DNA of 64,000 nt from Corynebacterium lowii (GTDB taxonomy: Bacteria; Actinomycetota; Actinomycetes; Mycobacteriales; Mycobacteriaceae), in the NCBI RefSeq assembly GCF_001412085.1, contig NZ_LKEV01000007.1:62001-126000 (forward strand), in the 5' to 3' direction. Below are positions 9,556 to 17,270 of the stretch, piece by piece (the stretch's first letter is position 1; each line of letters starts with the position of its first letter). The notes under the pieces are model-generated. The model had not been told where the DNA came from, did not search any database, and saw only the letters and a program-made list of their open reading frames with translations. Position numbers and translations under genes: made by a program.

Positions 9556-10134
9556 GTGAAGGCCTTGGTAATCGTAGACGTTCAAAACGATTTCTGTTCC
9601 GGCGGCACCCTCGCTACCTCTGACGGGGATCTCGCCGCCGAGAGCATCCGCGCGCTCCTCCACGATGAGAAGGCAGTGCGCGATTACGCGCACATCGTGG
9701 CCACGCAGGATTGGCACATTGATCCGGGCGAGCACTTCTCCGAGAACCCTGACTTCATCGACAACTGGCCCCCGCACTGCCGCGCCGGTACCCCCGGCGC
9801 AGAAATGCACCCCGCGGTTCCCGTAGAAAGCATCGAGGCCTTCTTCCGCAAGGGAAACTACAGCGTGGCCTACTCCGGTTTTGAGGGCTTCTGCGAGGGC
9901 ACCTCCCTTGCCGAATGGCTCCGCGAGCGCAAGATCACAGCTATCGACGTCGTGGGCATCGCCACCGATTACTGCGTGAAGGAAACGGCTCTCGACGGCC
10001 TGCGGGAGAACTTCGAGGTGCGCATACTCTCCTACTACTGCTCCCCGGTAGACCCCAACCGAGGCCAAACGGCCCTCGATGAGATCAACAAGGCCGGGGC
10101 TGAGGTGCACAACACCCCGATTCACGCCCTCTAA
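9556..10134 (+). CDS. pncA: Nicotinamidase
   Basis: 192 aa, isochorismatase-like hydrolase fold. It deamidates nicotinamide to nicotinate for NAD salvage, feeding pncB located at 41.1 kb. The catalytic triad D8, K99 and C140 (in GIATDYCV) and the metal ligands D52, H54, H60 and H74 can all be identified. The start is GTG at 9556. TAATAT lies 6 nt before it, suggesting a leaderless mRNA. Divergent from glsA with a gap of 79 bp. Confidence 0.95.
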   Translation: MKALVIVDVQNDFCSGGTLATSDGDLAAESIRALLHDEKAVRDYAHIVATQDWHIDPGEHFSENPDFIDNWPPHCRAGTPGAEMHPAVPVESIEAFFRKGNYSVAYSGFEGFCEGTSLAEWLRERKITAIDVVGIATDYCVKETALDGLRENFEVRILSYYCSPVDPNRGQTALDEINKAGAEVHNTPIHAL

Positions 10135-10148
10135 CGATTCGCGCTGAT

Positions 10149-10970
10149 CTAGGAACAGCGCAGGTGCGGGGCTAGTTCCTCCGCTGCCTGCGTGAGCAAC
10201 GCCTGGGCTTCCTCATAGGTGCCGCCCTGCGGACGGGCCACCAAGGCCGCTCCCTTCACCCCGCAGGGCGTGCTCAGCACCCCCATCTGGCGCGCGGTAT
10301 ACGCACCATCTACCCCCGGACCCCAACCGCCCTTGAACCTCATGCCCTCGATGGTGCCCAGGCCATAGGATTGCTCGGGGATCACCTGGCCCATCGCCTC
10401 TAGCACGGGCTGCGCGCCTTTTACGTCTGGCAATGCGGTGGCAAAGGCCGCCTGATCTGCCACCGCCCAGTGAGTCTGCCCAAAGGCGCTAAACTCCGGG
10501 CGCACCTTGCGCGTTTCCACCCGCGTGTGATCGTCGCCGCCCTCGCGCAGCACGGCCTCCACCGCCGCACCCGCCTCTTCCGGGGTGCCCAGAGCCTCCC
10601 AGAGGAAGGCGGCGGCCTCATTATCGGAGGCGGTCAGCGCAGTACGGACGTTCTCGGCTACCTGCGCGTCCTCGGGGAAGGCGCGCAGCGCGGCCACGGC
10701 GAGGGGCACCTTGGAGGTGGACCACGCCGGGCCAGCGCCCACGGCCTCGCTGAGATCGCCCGCAGTGTGGGTTCCGGTGGCGTCGGCAAGCGCCACGGCG
10801 GTACCGGGCAGGGCGGTGAGTTCCGGGGATTGCTGGGCGGTGGTTGGGCTCGCCGTGGTGGAACTGCTCGGGGCGGCGGAGTTTTGTTCCTGCTCCACCT
10901 CCCCGATGGTGCATGAGGTAAGCGCGAGGGCGCACAGCGGCAGAGCTAGGTATGAACCGTGCCTGCTCAT
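10149..10970 (-). CDS. Lipoprotein with serine beta-lactamase/transpeptidase-like motifs
   Basis: 273 aa. Lipobox LTSC (Cys 20) is followed by a Ser/Thr/Ala/Pro/Gln linker (30-50). The rest carries the three motifs of penicillin-interacting serine enzymes in the right order: S84-T-S-K87 (SxxK), S115-D-N117 (SxN) and K213-G-G215 (KTG-like, GGW following). The length of the folded part (about 215 aa) is short for class A beta-lactamases. Activity is unknown: it could be a beta-lactamase, a D,D-peptidase or a non-catalytic relative. The ATG overlaps the stop of the preceding membrane protein gene by 4 bp (coupled translation). Confidence 0.75.
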   Translation of the reverse strand: MSRHGSYLALPLCALALTSCTIGEVEQEQNSAAPSSSTTASPTTAQQSPELTALPGTAVALADATGTHTAGDLSEAVGAGPAWSTSKVPLAVAALRAFPEDAQVAENVRTALTASDNEAAAFLWEALGTPEEAGAAVEAVLREGGDDHTRVETRKVRPEFSAFGQTHWAVADQAAFATALPDVKGAQPVLEAMGQVIPEQSYGLGTIEGMRFKGGWGPGVDGAYTARQMGVLSTPCGVKGAALVARPQGGTYEEAQALLTQAAEELAPHLRCS

Positions 10971-11851
10971 GCGATGTACACGTTCGCGTTGTTACCGCCG
11001 GTGCAGTGCACGTACTCGCCTGTGTCCCGGCACGTCATGGTGTAATTTCTCCCCGTGGTAGGGCTATAGGCCTGAACGGTTTGGTCTAGTTGCCCGGATT
11101 CCTGGTACGCCTGCAACCATGCCTGGCGCACCGCCTGAGCGAAGTCCTCGCTGGTGGCACCGGAGGCCCACACCGAGTTGAAGTTACCCGCCGGGCGATT
11201 TCCATGCGCGGAACCATTCACCGGAGTGGCCTCTGCGGGGAGCGCGGGGGCCGTGGGGCGCGCACTGGTGGTCGCAGGGGTTGTGCTGCTGGGGCTGCTG
11301 CTCGTGGTACTGGGTTCTGTGCTTTCCTGCGTGCTGGTGGGAGCCACCGCACTGCTCGTGGCCTGGGTGGTGCTGCTGGGCGCAGTTCGAGACGTGGTAC
11401 TGGGGACAGTGCTCTGCGCGGGGCGAACCGTGGTGCGCGGAGGAGCCGCGCTGGTGGTGCGAGTAGTGCTGCTTACCGTGGTCTGCGTGGAGGTATCCGC
11501 TGCTACGACGCCTCCCGGCTCATCGCTGCCTTTGGAGGAAAAGAGGAAAATCCAGGTGGCTGCCCCCACGACCACGAGGATGAGGAGCATGGATACTCCG
11601 GCTACCACCATGCTCGCGGTGCTGCTTTCAAAGCGAGGCTTGTGCCCAGCCTCAGCCCCCTGATATTGCCCCACGGCCTCCGGCCCGACCTTGCCCCCGT
11701 GAGGATTGTCCGCGTGAGAATTACCCGCATGCGCAGCACCGGGGTAAGAATTACCCGCCTGAGAGGCCCCCGTGGTTTCCGCACCGGAACCCGGCACGGG
11801 AAACTCCCTGGTGATCGGTTCGCGGTCATCCCCGCCGTGTTGGCTCGTCAT
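10967..11851 (-). CDS. Single-pass membrane protein with Ser/Thr-rich extracellular stalk
   Basis: 294 aa. Cytoplasmic N-terminal part of about 75 residues rich in Gly/His/Asn, one transmembrane helix (about 80-105: MVVAGVSMLLILVVVGAA), then a stalk of about 110 residues made almost only of Ser, Thr, Ala and Pro (about 118-220), likely O-mannosylated and wall-spanning (inference), and a small C-terminal domain of about 70 residues with a Cys pair (MTCRDTGEYVHC). The C-terminal domain is probably displayed outside. It is operonic with the SxxK lipoprotein that follows. Function unknown. Confidence 0.72.
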   Translation of the reverse strand: MTSQHGGDDREPITREFPVPGSGAETTGASQAGNSYPGAAHAGNSHADNPHGGKVGPEAVGQYQGAEAGHKPRFESSTASMVVAGVSMLLILVVVGAATWIFLFSSKGSDEPGGVVAADTSTQTTVSSTTRTTSAAPPRTTVRPAQSTVPSTTSRTAPSSTTQATSSAVAPTSTQESTEPSTTSSSPSSTTPATTSARPTAPALPAEATPVNGSAHGNRPAGNFNSVWASGATSEDFAQAVRQAWLQAYQESGQLDQTVQAYSPTTGRNYTMTCRDTGEYVHCTGGNNANVYIA

Positions 11852-11924
11852 ATTCGCTTATGCTGCCACAAAGAGGCATGAAGCCAAAGCACCATGACCG
11901 CTCTCTGCGGCTTCTATCAGGAGA

Positions 11925-12203
11925 TTAGTCGCGCGCGGCAAGCAACCGCTGCAATTCCTTAATATCCTTGTTGCGCTTGCGGTTGCGCGCCGCAGCCACA
12001 ACGATCAAACCGGCCACCGCTGCACCCACGGCAGCAATGATCTTTTGCGTCTGCGGGTCTTGCAACTTGGCGGTGATTCCGCGCTTGGCATCATCCACGA
12101 GGTTCTTCGGCTTGCTGCGATCCGCAAGCTGATCCAGGGTGCTAGCCAGCTGGCGCCGGGTGCGCTCGATGTCCTGCTGAATATCCTCGATATTGCGTGC
12201 CAC
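11925..12203 (-). CDS. DUF3618 family membrane-anchored protein
   Basis: 92 aa. The N-terminal helix with IEDIQQDIERTRRQLASTLDQLADR is typical of DUF3618 proteins. A transmembrane helix (about 55-75) is followed by a basic C-terminal tail (NRKRNKDIK). GTG at 12203 is chosen because GGGAG lies 6 nt upstream and the protein then starts with the conserved ARNIEDIQ. Function is not known; related genes are common in actinobacteria. Confidence 0.8.
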   Translation of the reverse strand: MARNIEDIQQDIERTRRQLASTLDQLADRSKPKNLVDDAKRGITAKLQDPQTQKIIAAVGAAVAGLIVVAAARNRKRNKDIKELQRLLAARD

Positions 12204-12380
12204 GTTTATCTCCCAAAATATGAGTTGATGTTTTTCCTGCGGCATAACGCCGCACCGCTTCCGCGGGGCTGAGGTACAGGGTCATTCCCACTTGGGGTTT
12301 TCCCGCGCTAGGCCTCACGGAGGAAACCACGCAGCCGCTGTCACGCGACAGCCGAGCACCCGCAGTATCCACTCTGCGGG

Positions 12381-13214
12381 TTATTCTAGCGCGTCGGCGG
12401 GACTCGGCGCAGGTCGCTTGCGCCAAAGGCGCGCGGCCAACAATCCCAGACCGCTGAGCAGCACTACTGCCAGCAATACCACCCAATCCGGTATCTCCGA
12501 GGTAGTGCGCAGCACCCAGTTCTCCATCTCCGCCTGCTGGCTCACGCCTACGAAACCGCCCAGGCTGGTGGTACCACTGGTAAACCACATCAGTGCCCCC
12601 ACCGCGATGGTAAGCAGGCCGCCGATGATGTTATTCCAAGAATTGTGCCAACGGCCGACCGTGACCCCGCGCGGGCGCACGAGGTTTTGAATGGCGGGCA
12701 GGCGCGACCACAGCAGGCTGAGCACCACCAGGGGAACAGCCATACCCAGGGCGAAAATGAGCATGGTGATTCCGCCCATGATGGCGTTACCGCTCAGCGC
12801 CGCCATCGTGAGCACCATGCCCAAGAGCGGCCCGGCGCATACCCCGGCCAGGCCATAGATGGTTCCCAGCACATACACCGCCGCCAGGGAACTTCCCCCG
12901 GCCACGCCCATATTGCCCGGCAGGGGGATTTCTATGCCCGCCAGCATGATGATTCCCAGGGCGATCACCACCAGGGAGCCACCCATCACGAAGGTCTCAC
13001 GGTGCTCGCTCACCAGCGCGCCCACCGAACCAGCCAGCACGCCCATCGGCAGCAGGGTGGTAATCAACCCCACATAAAACACCCCCGTGCTGGTAATCAA
13101 AGAGGTGGGCCGGGAGAAAGCGTAAGAAAAGAAAGCCGGGAGCAGCATGGCGGAGCAAGGGCTGAGCAGGGTGAGCACCCCACCCAGGAAGGCACCTACA
13201 AGGCTGAGTTCCAC
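12381..13214 (-). CDS. CcdA/DsbD-type thiol-disulfide membrane transporter
   Basis: 277 aa polytopic membrane protein (about six to seven helices). It should pass reducing equivalents across the membrane through a Cys pair: SPCSAMLLPAF in the first helix and GVCAGPLLG in the fourth. It is 3 bp downstream of the DsbA-like gene, so the two probably work together on extracytoplasmic disulfide chemistry, such as cytochrome c maturation or protein oxidation. A hairpin at about 12359-12382 (ACCCGCAG/CTGCGGGT) overlaps the gene end and may terminate the operon. Confidence 0.85.
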   Translation of the reverse strand: MELSLVGAFLGGVLTLLSPCSAMLLPAFFSYAFSRPTSLITSTGVFYVGLITTLLPMGVLAGSVGALVSEHRETFVMGGSLVVIALGIIMLAGIEIPLPGNMGVAGGSSLAAVYVLGTIYGLAGVCAGPLLGMVLTMAALSGNAIMGGITMLIFALGMAVPLVVLSLLWSRLPAIQNLVRPRGVTVGRWHNSWNNIIGGLLTIAVGALMWFTSGTTSLGGFVGVSQQAEMENWVLRTTSEIPDWVVLLAVVLLSGLGLLAARLWRKRPAPSPADALE

Positions 13215-13217
13215 GGT

Positions 13218-13982
13218 TTAGCTGGCCTCCTCAATCGCCTGATCCAAAAATGCCCGGAAGTTCTCTATCGGCTGCGTTCCCGCCAGGGAGCTACTGCCCA
13301 CCGCGAAGAAAGGCACGCCCTGCACGCCCCATTGGCGAGCCTGATTGGTTTCTTCCTCCGCCTCGGCGGCCAGCTGGGGGTCCTTCATATCTTTCTTAAA
13401 GACCTCCATATCCGGCACGCCCACTTCCTCGGCCACCTCGATCAGTTCTTCATCGGGCAATTCCGGGTGGCCGCTCTCTGGGGCGCGGGCATAAATGGCA
13501 CTCAGGTATTCCACGTACTTGTCCTGCTTACCAGCGGCGCGCGCAGCGGCCGACGCCGAGGCAGAGCGCTCCCCGAAGTACACGACGTCGCGGAACTCAA
13601 TGCGCACCTTGCCAGTATCCACGTATTCCTTCTTTAACTCGGGAAGAATCTCACGGGAAAAGAGCCCGCAGAAGGGGCAGCGCAGATCCGTCCACTCCAC
13701 CATCGTCACGGGGGCGTCAATATCTCCCATCGCGCGGGGATCGTCGGGATCGCGGCGCTCAATCATGGCTTTGAGCTGTGCCTCCGGATCGTTAGCCGTC
13801 GCGGCGTCGGCAGCCATGCTCTGCCCGCTCGCGGTGGTTTCCGGGCTGGAATCCTTGCCCGTGAACTGCGCGATGAGCACCACGACCAGGAAGATCGCCA
13901 CCACGGCCAGCACGATATAAAAAGGCGCGGTTCGGTACCACGGACGGTTCGGATTGACGTAGGTATCGAATCGAGTTTTCAC
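13218..13982 (-). CDS. Membrane-anchored DsbA-family thiol-disulfide oxidoreductase
   Basis: 254 aa. One N-terminal transmembrane anchor (about 20-42: FYIVLAVVAIFLVVVLIAQF), then a thioredoxin-fold domain with inserted helical region as in DsbA. The active site is CPFC in WTDLRCPFCGLFS, and the cis-Pro is in GVQGVPFFAVG. It should oxidise or isomerise disulfides in exported proteins. It forms an operon with the following CcdA-like gene. A second paralogue of this kind with CPHC is at 62.2-63.0 kb. Confidence 0.88.
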   Translation of the reverse strand: MKTRFDTYVNPNRPWYRTAPFYIVLAVVAIFLVVVLIAQFTGKDSSPETTASGQSMAADAATANDPEAQLKAMIERRDPDDPRAMGDIDAPVTMVEWTDLRCPFCGLFSREILPELKKEYVDTGKVRIEFRDVVYFGERSASASAAARAAGKQDKYVEYLSAIYARAPESGHPELPDEELIEVAEEVGVPDMEVFKKDMKDPQLAAEAEEETNQARQWGVQGVPFFAVGSSSLAGTQPIENFRAFLDQAIEEAS

Positions 13983-14025
13983 ACCACGCAGGATACAAGA
14001 CGCCCGGGACCGCTAAGGTGGTGCC

Positions 14026-14484
14026 ATGACACTGAACACAGGAGACACCGCCCCCGCCTTTTCGCTTATCGACGACCGCGGCAACACCGTATCCTTAAGC
14101 GATTACGCCGGGCAGCGGGTGATCGTGTACTTCTACCCGCGTGCAAACACCCCCGGCTGTACCAAGGAGGCCTGCGACTTCCGCGATAGCCTGAGCCAGC
14201 TCAACGACATGAACATCGCCGTGGTGGGCATCTCCCCCGATACCCCTGAGAAGCTCGCCGCCTTCCGCGAGGATCACGAACTGACCTTCCCCCTGCTTTC
14301 CGACGTCGATAAGACCGTGATGAAGGCCTACGGGGCCTATGGGGAGAAGAAGAATTACGGGCGCATTGTGGAGGGCGTAATTCGCTCCACCTTCCTCATT
14401 GAGCCCGACGGCACCATCGGGGTGGCCAAGTACAACGTCAAGGCCACCGGGCACGTGGCGCGGTTTATTCGGGATATGGATTAG
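14026..14484 (+). CDS. bcp: Thiol peroxidase, Bcp/PrxQ family
   Basis: 152 aa peroxiredoxin that reduces hydrogen peroxide and organic hydroperoxides with thioredoxin. The peroxidatic Cys is in the motif PRANTPGCTKEACDF, with the resolving Cys five residues later as in Bcp. Length is normal for the family. Single gene, divergent from the dsbA-like gene, consistent with a shared theme of thiol redox control. Confidence 0.95.
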   Translation: MTLNTGDTAPAFSLIDDRGNTVSLSDYAGQRVIVYFYPRANTPGCTKEACDFRDSLSQLNDMNIAVVGISPDTPEKLAAFREDHELTFPLLSDVDKTVMKAYGAYGEKKNYGRIVEGVIRSTFLIEPDGTIGVAKYNVKATGHVARFIRDMD

Positions 14485-14487
14485 GGA

Positions 14488-15021
14488 TTAGATAACTCCT
14501 TGTTCTTTGGCCCATGCCCAAAACTCGCCAGGACCAAAAGGCAGGTAATACTCTCCTGCCAAGAGATCATCGGTAAGGCTCTCCACCATCTCCACGGTGA
14601 GCCTTTCCTCCCGCACCGCTTTGCATAACAAACCCAGCGTGCCGGTTTTTTCTATTTTCTCTTCCGCTGCAATCCGCCGTGGAGCCCCATCGTCGATAAC
14701 CACGGTCCACCCCCGCGCCTTCCCCAAAGCCAGTACCCCACATTCCCCTCGATTTTTCTGCGGATTCTTCCCCACCAATCTCTGTTCATACCTGGCAAAG
14801 AGTTTTAAGAAGGCAAGATCATCGCTGCGGTCTACGTCTATCCAATCTGCCTTAAAAATCTGGCTCAACCCTGGGTCCCGGCCACGTTGCAAAAGCAGCT
14901 CTTGCTCCACGCTTTCAGGGATAAACACGGGAGCATCCCCCACGACGAACTTTAACGCCCCCAGCCATCCGCTCAAACAGAAATGTCGCAGCGGCCCGGT
15001 ATCAAAGACGTACCCACTCAC
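14488..15021 (-). CDS. PIN-like domain protein, possible toxin partner
   Basis: About 177 aa. The N-terminus VSGYVFDTGPLRHFCLSGW has the first conserved Asp and following motif of PIN-type nucleases. Later acidic motifs (NRGECGVLALGKARG with Glu, and TVVIDDGAPRRIA with Asp pair) match the order of PIN active-site residues. GTG 15021 overlaps the stop of the upstream regulator by 4 bp and has GGGAG 8 nt upstream; GTG 15036 is the alternative. The tight coupling to an XRE/HExxH regulator suggests a toxin-antitoxin-like or stress-switch pair (inference). Cleavage activity is not shown by sequence alone. Confidence 0.72.
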   Translation of the reverse strand: MSGYVFDTGPLRHFCLSGWLGALKFVVGDAPVFIPESVEQELLLQRGRDPGLSQIFKADWIDVDRSDDLAFLKLFARYEQRLVGKNPQKNRGECGVLALGKARGWTVVIDDGAPRRIAAEEKIEKTGTLGLLCKAVREERLTVEMVESLTDDLLAGEYYLPFGPGEFWAWAKEQGVI

Positions 15022-16136
15022 GAGACGTACTCCCACACCGCGTTTTTCCCCTTAAGTTCAGGCTGGGGAAGATCCTCGGTGCTAAATAATCCACCAAGCA
15101 ATTCCAGGGCACGCTCGCGGCTAATCTGCTCCCGGCGCACCAAAAGCAACACGGCTTGTTGGAAGGCCCTCGGCTGGGTTGTGCCCTCTAATTCCGATCC
15201 TGGATAGAGGTCAAACTCCACCATATCGGCCTTGGTGGTATGTTCCGTGCGAATTGCTCCCGCCTGCTGGGCGTCTATCACGCCCAGGTCGCTAAGTCGG
15301 CGCGCCAAGGTGCTCATATCCACGTGGTATGTTCCCGCCGCGAGCACCGCCGCACCGCGCAAGCCATGCTGCTCTACCCAGCGCGACCACTGTTCTTCCA
15401 CCGCCGCCTGCGGTAGCAATACTGCGCGCGCAAAATAATCAAGGTATTCCTCCGTTTTGTTGCCGGAAATACCACGCGCTTCTACCGAGTAGGAATCACC
15501 GATAAGGTAATGGCCCACCTCATGCGCCAGAGCGAGGCGGCGGCGTCCCACTTTATTGCTGCTATTAATCAGTGCCACCCCACCTTGTTTGAGGGCAATC
15601 ACGGCGGCCGCTGCCACATCATCGCCTAATTCCTCGCTAAAGGCATAAAGACCTATGCGGGAGGCAAGCCCCACCAAACCCAACGCAGGTTCCGTTTCCT
15701 GTAGGCCCCACAACCCACGCAGCTGCCGAGCCATCCTTTCTGCTTCTTCTTGAGAAGTTATGAGAGGCCACGGGGTTTCTTCCATCCCGCCTATATCGGT
15801 GAGCGACTGAACAAACTCCACATCTGCGGCCAGCTTTTCTGCCATTCCGGTGAGACGAGTCCCCTCCACCGCAAGCCCGTGGGCTGAGCGGTACGCCACC
15901 ACGGCTGGAGTGGGCTCCTCAAAAAAGGCGGTCATTTTCACGCCCAAGGCGTGAGCAATCTCCGATAGTTCCACCGCGCTCACCTTGCGCGTCCCCCGTT
16001 CCATTTTGTTAATGGCGGTGCGCTCCACGCGCACCCGCCGTGCCAGTTCCTCTTGGGTGAGGCCCGCGCGTTCGCGCGCGCCTTTGACCCGTTCCCCCAA
16101 CTGCTGCGCAGCCTCGTGCGCTTCCATCACAGCCAT
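15018..16136 (-). CDS. XRE regulator fused to ImmA/IrrE-type metallopeptidase domain
   Basis: About 372 aa. An XRE helix-turn-helix (about residues 10-65: GLTQEELARRVRVERTAINKMERG) is followed by a domain of the ImmA/IrrE family with zinc motif HEVGH (about 205-209) and a downstream conserved segment ending in FARAVLLP. Such proteins can cleave or inactivate regulators, or repress their own operon. ATG 16136 was chosen; ATG 16127 and 16172 are possible. A perfect palindrome lies 3 nt upstream of the start, a likely autoregulatory operator. The gene overlaps the PIN-like gene by 4 bp. Confidence 0.85.
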   Translation of the reverse strand: MAVMEAHEAAQQLGERVKGARERAGLTQEELARRVRVERTAINKMERGTRKVSAVELSEIAHALGVKMTAFFEEPTPAVVAYRSAHGLAVEGTRLTGMAEKLAADVEFVQSLTDIGGMEETPWPLITSQEEAERMARQLRGLWGLQETEPALGLVGLASRIGLYAFSEELGDDVAAAAVIALKQGGVALINSSNKVGRRRLALAHEVGHYLIGDSYSVEARGISGNKTEEYLDYFARAVLLPQAAVEEQWSRWVEQHGLRGAAVLAAGTYHVDMSTLARRLSDLGVIDAQQAGAIRTEHTTKADMVEFDLYPGSELEGTTQPRAFQQAVLLLVRREQISRERALELLGGLFSTEDLPQPELKGKNAVWEYVS

Positions 16137-16138
16137 AG

Positions 16139-16153
16139 GTGCGATTTTCGCAC
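16139..16153. promoter_or_regulatory. Palindromic operator candidate of the XRE-HExxH gene
   Basis: GTGCGA-TTT-TCGCAC is a perfect 6-bp inverted repeat immediately upstream of the start codon, where the core promoter of a leaderless mRNA would lie. Autorepression by the XRE domain is an inference. Confidence 0.55.
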
Positions 16154-16183
16154 ATGCGCCACAATCGCGCACCCATCCCGCGC

Positions 16184-17257
16184 CTACTCCACCCGCTCAC
16201 CTGCCCCATCAAACAGGTGCACCACCGGCTCCGGCCCCAACACCAGGGAGTACTCCTCCCCCACCGGCAGGTGAGCGCGCTCCTCCAAGCGCACCGCCAC
16301 CAATTCCTCTACCCCCTCGGCCTTGAAGTAGGCGTAGGACTCGTAGCCCAGTTGCTCCACGTGCTGCACGCGGGCGTCGATACCAGCCCCCGGCGCGGCC
16401 AGGGCCAGGTGCTCGGGCCGGATACCCAGGTGCAGGGTGCTGGCGCGGGTGGCGTCGGCCTGCGTGCGGGTGAGCGGCACGGGCTGTTCGCCCAGGGTGA
16501 TACCGCGCTGCTCCGCCGCACATTCAAAGAAGTTCATCGCCGGGGAGCCAATGAACCCGGCCACGAAGGCATTGGCGGGCCGCTCGTAAATCTCCTGGGG
16601 CGAGGCCACCTGTTGCAGCACGCCGTCCTTGAGCACCGCCACGCGATCACCCATCGTCATGGCCTCTACCTGGTCGTGCGTCACGTACACCGTGGTGGTA
16701 CCCAGGCGCTTTTGCAGGGCGGAAATCTGCCCGCGGGTGGATACGCGCAGTTTGGCGTCCAGGTTGGAAAGCGGCTCGTCCATGCAAAACACCGCGGGGT
16801 CACGCACAATCGCCCGGCCCATCGCCACGCGCTGCCGCTGCCCGCCGGAAAGGTTGGCGGGCTTGCGCTCTAACAGGGCTTCTAGCTGCAAAATGCGGGC
16901 GGCTTCCTGCACCTTCTGCGCGATGGTCTGCTTATCGACGCCCTGGTTGCGCAGCGCGAAGCCCATGTTCTGCGCCACCGTCATGTTCGGGTAGAGGGCG
17001 TAGTTCTGGAACACCATCGCCACATTGCGCTCGGCGGGGGAAACGCCGGTGACGTCGCGGCCGTCGATAGTAATGCGCCCTCGGTCGGTGGGTTCTAGAC
17101 CCGCCAGCATGCGCAGGCTAGTGGATTTGCCGCAGCCCGAGGGGCCAACGAGTACCAGGAACTCCCCGTCTGCGATGTCGAGGTTGAGGTTATCCACGGC
17201 TGCTTTGGTGGACTTCCCATAAATGCGGCTTACGCCTTCATACGTTATTCGTGCCAT
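16184..17257 (-). CDS. ugpC: ABC transporter ATPase, UgpC/MsmK type
   Basis: 357 aa cytoplasmic ATPase of a CUT1-type sugar/glycerophosphate importer. Walker A GPSGCGKST, Q-loop, signature LSGGQRQRVAMGRAI, Walker B with CMDEPLSNLDAKLR and H-loop TVYVTHDQ are in order within the first 240 residues; the last 110 form the regulatory TOBE/MalK-like domain. It is the last gene of ugpA-E-B-C, an order known from C. glutamicum, where the system imports glycerol 3-phosphate and responds to phosphate starvation (established). Its ATPase may also serve other importers. Confidence 0.93.
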   Translation of the reverse strand: MARITYEGVSRIYGKSTKAAVDNLNLDIADGEFLVLVGPSGCGKSTSLRMLAGLEPTDRGRITIDGRDVTGVSPAERNVAMVFQNYALYPNMTVAQNMGFALRNQGVDKQTIAQKVQEAARILQLEALLERKPANLSGGQRQRVAMGRAIVRDPAVFCMDEPLSNLDAKLRVSTRGQISALQKRLGTTTVYVTHDQVEAMTMGDRVAVLKDGVLQQVASPQEIYERPANAFVAGFIGSPAMNFFECAAEQRGITLGEQPVPLTRTQADATRASTLHLGIRPEHLALAAPGAGIDARVQHVEQLGYESYAYFKAEGVEELVAVRLEERAHLPVGEEYSLVLGPEPVVHLFDGAGERVE

Positions 17258-17270
17258 GAGAAATCCTCTC

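Noticed and set aside
11090..11881. Plus-strand frames opposite the Ser/Thr-stalk gene
   Set aside because: Repetitive antisense of Ser/Thr codons; no start region or domain.
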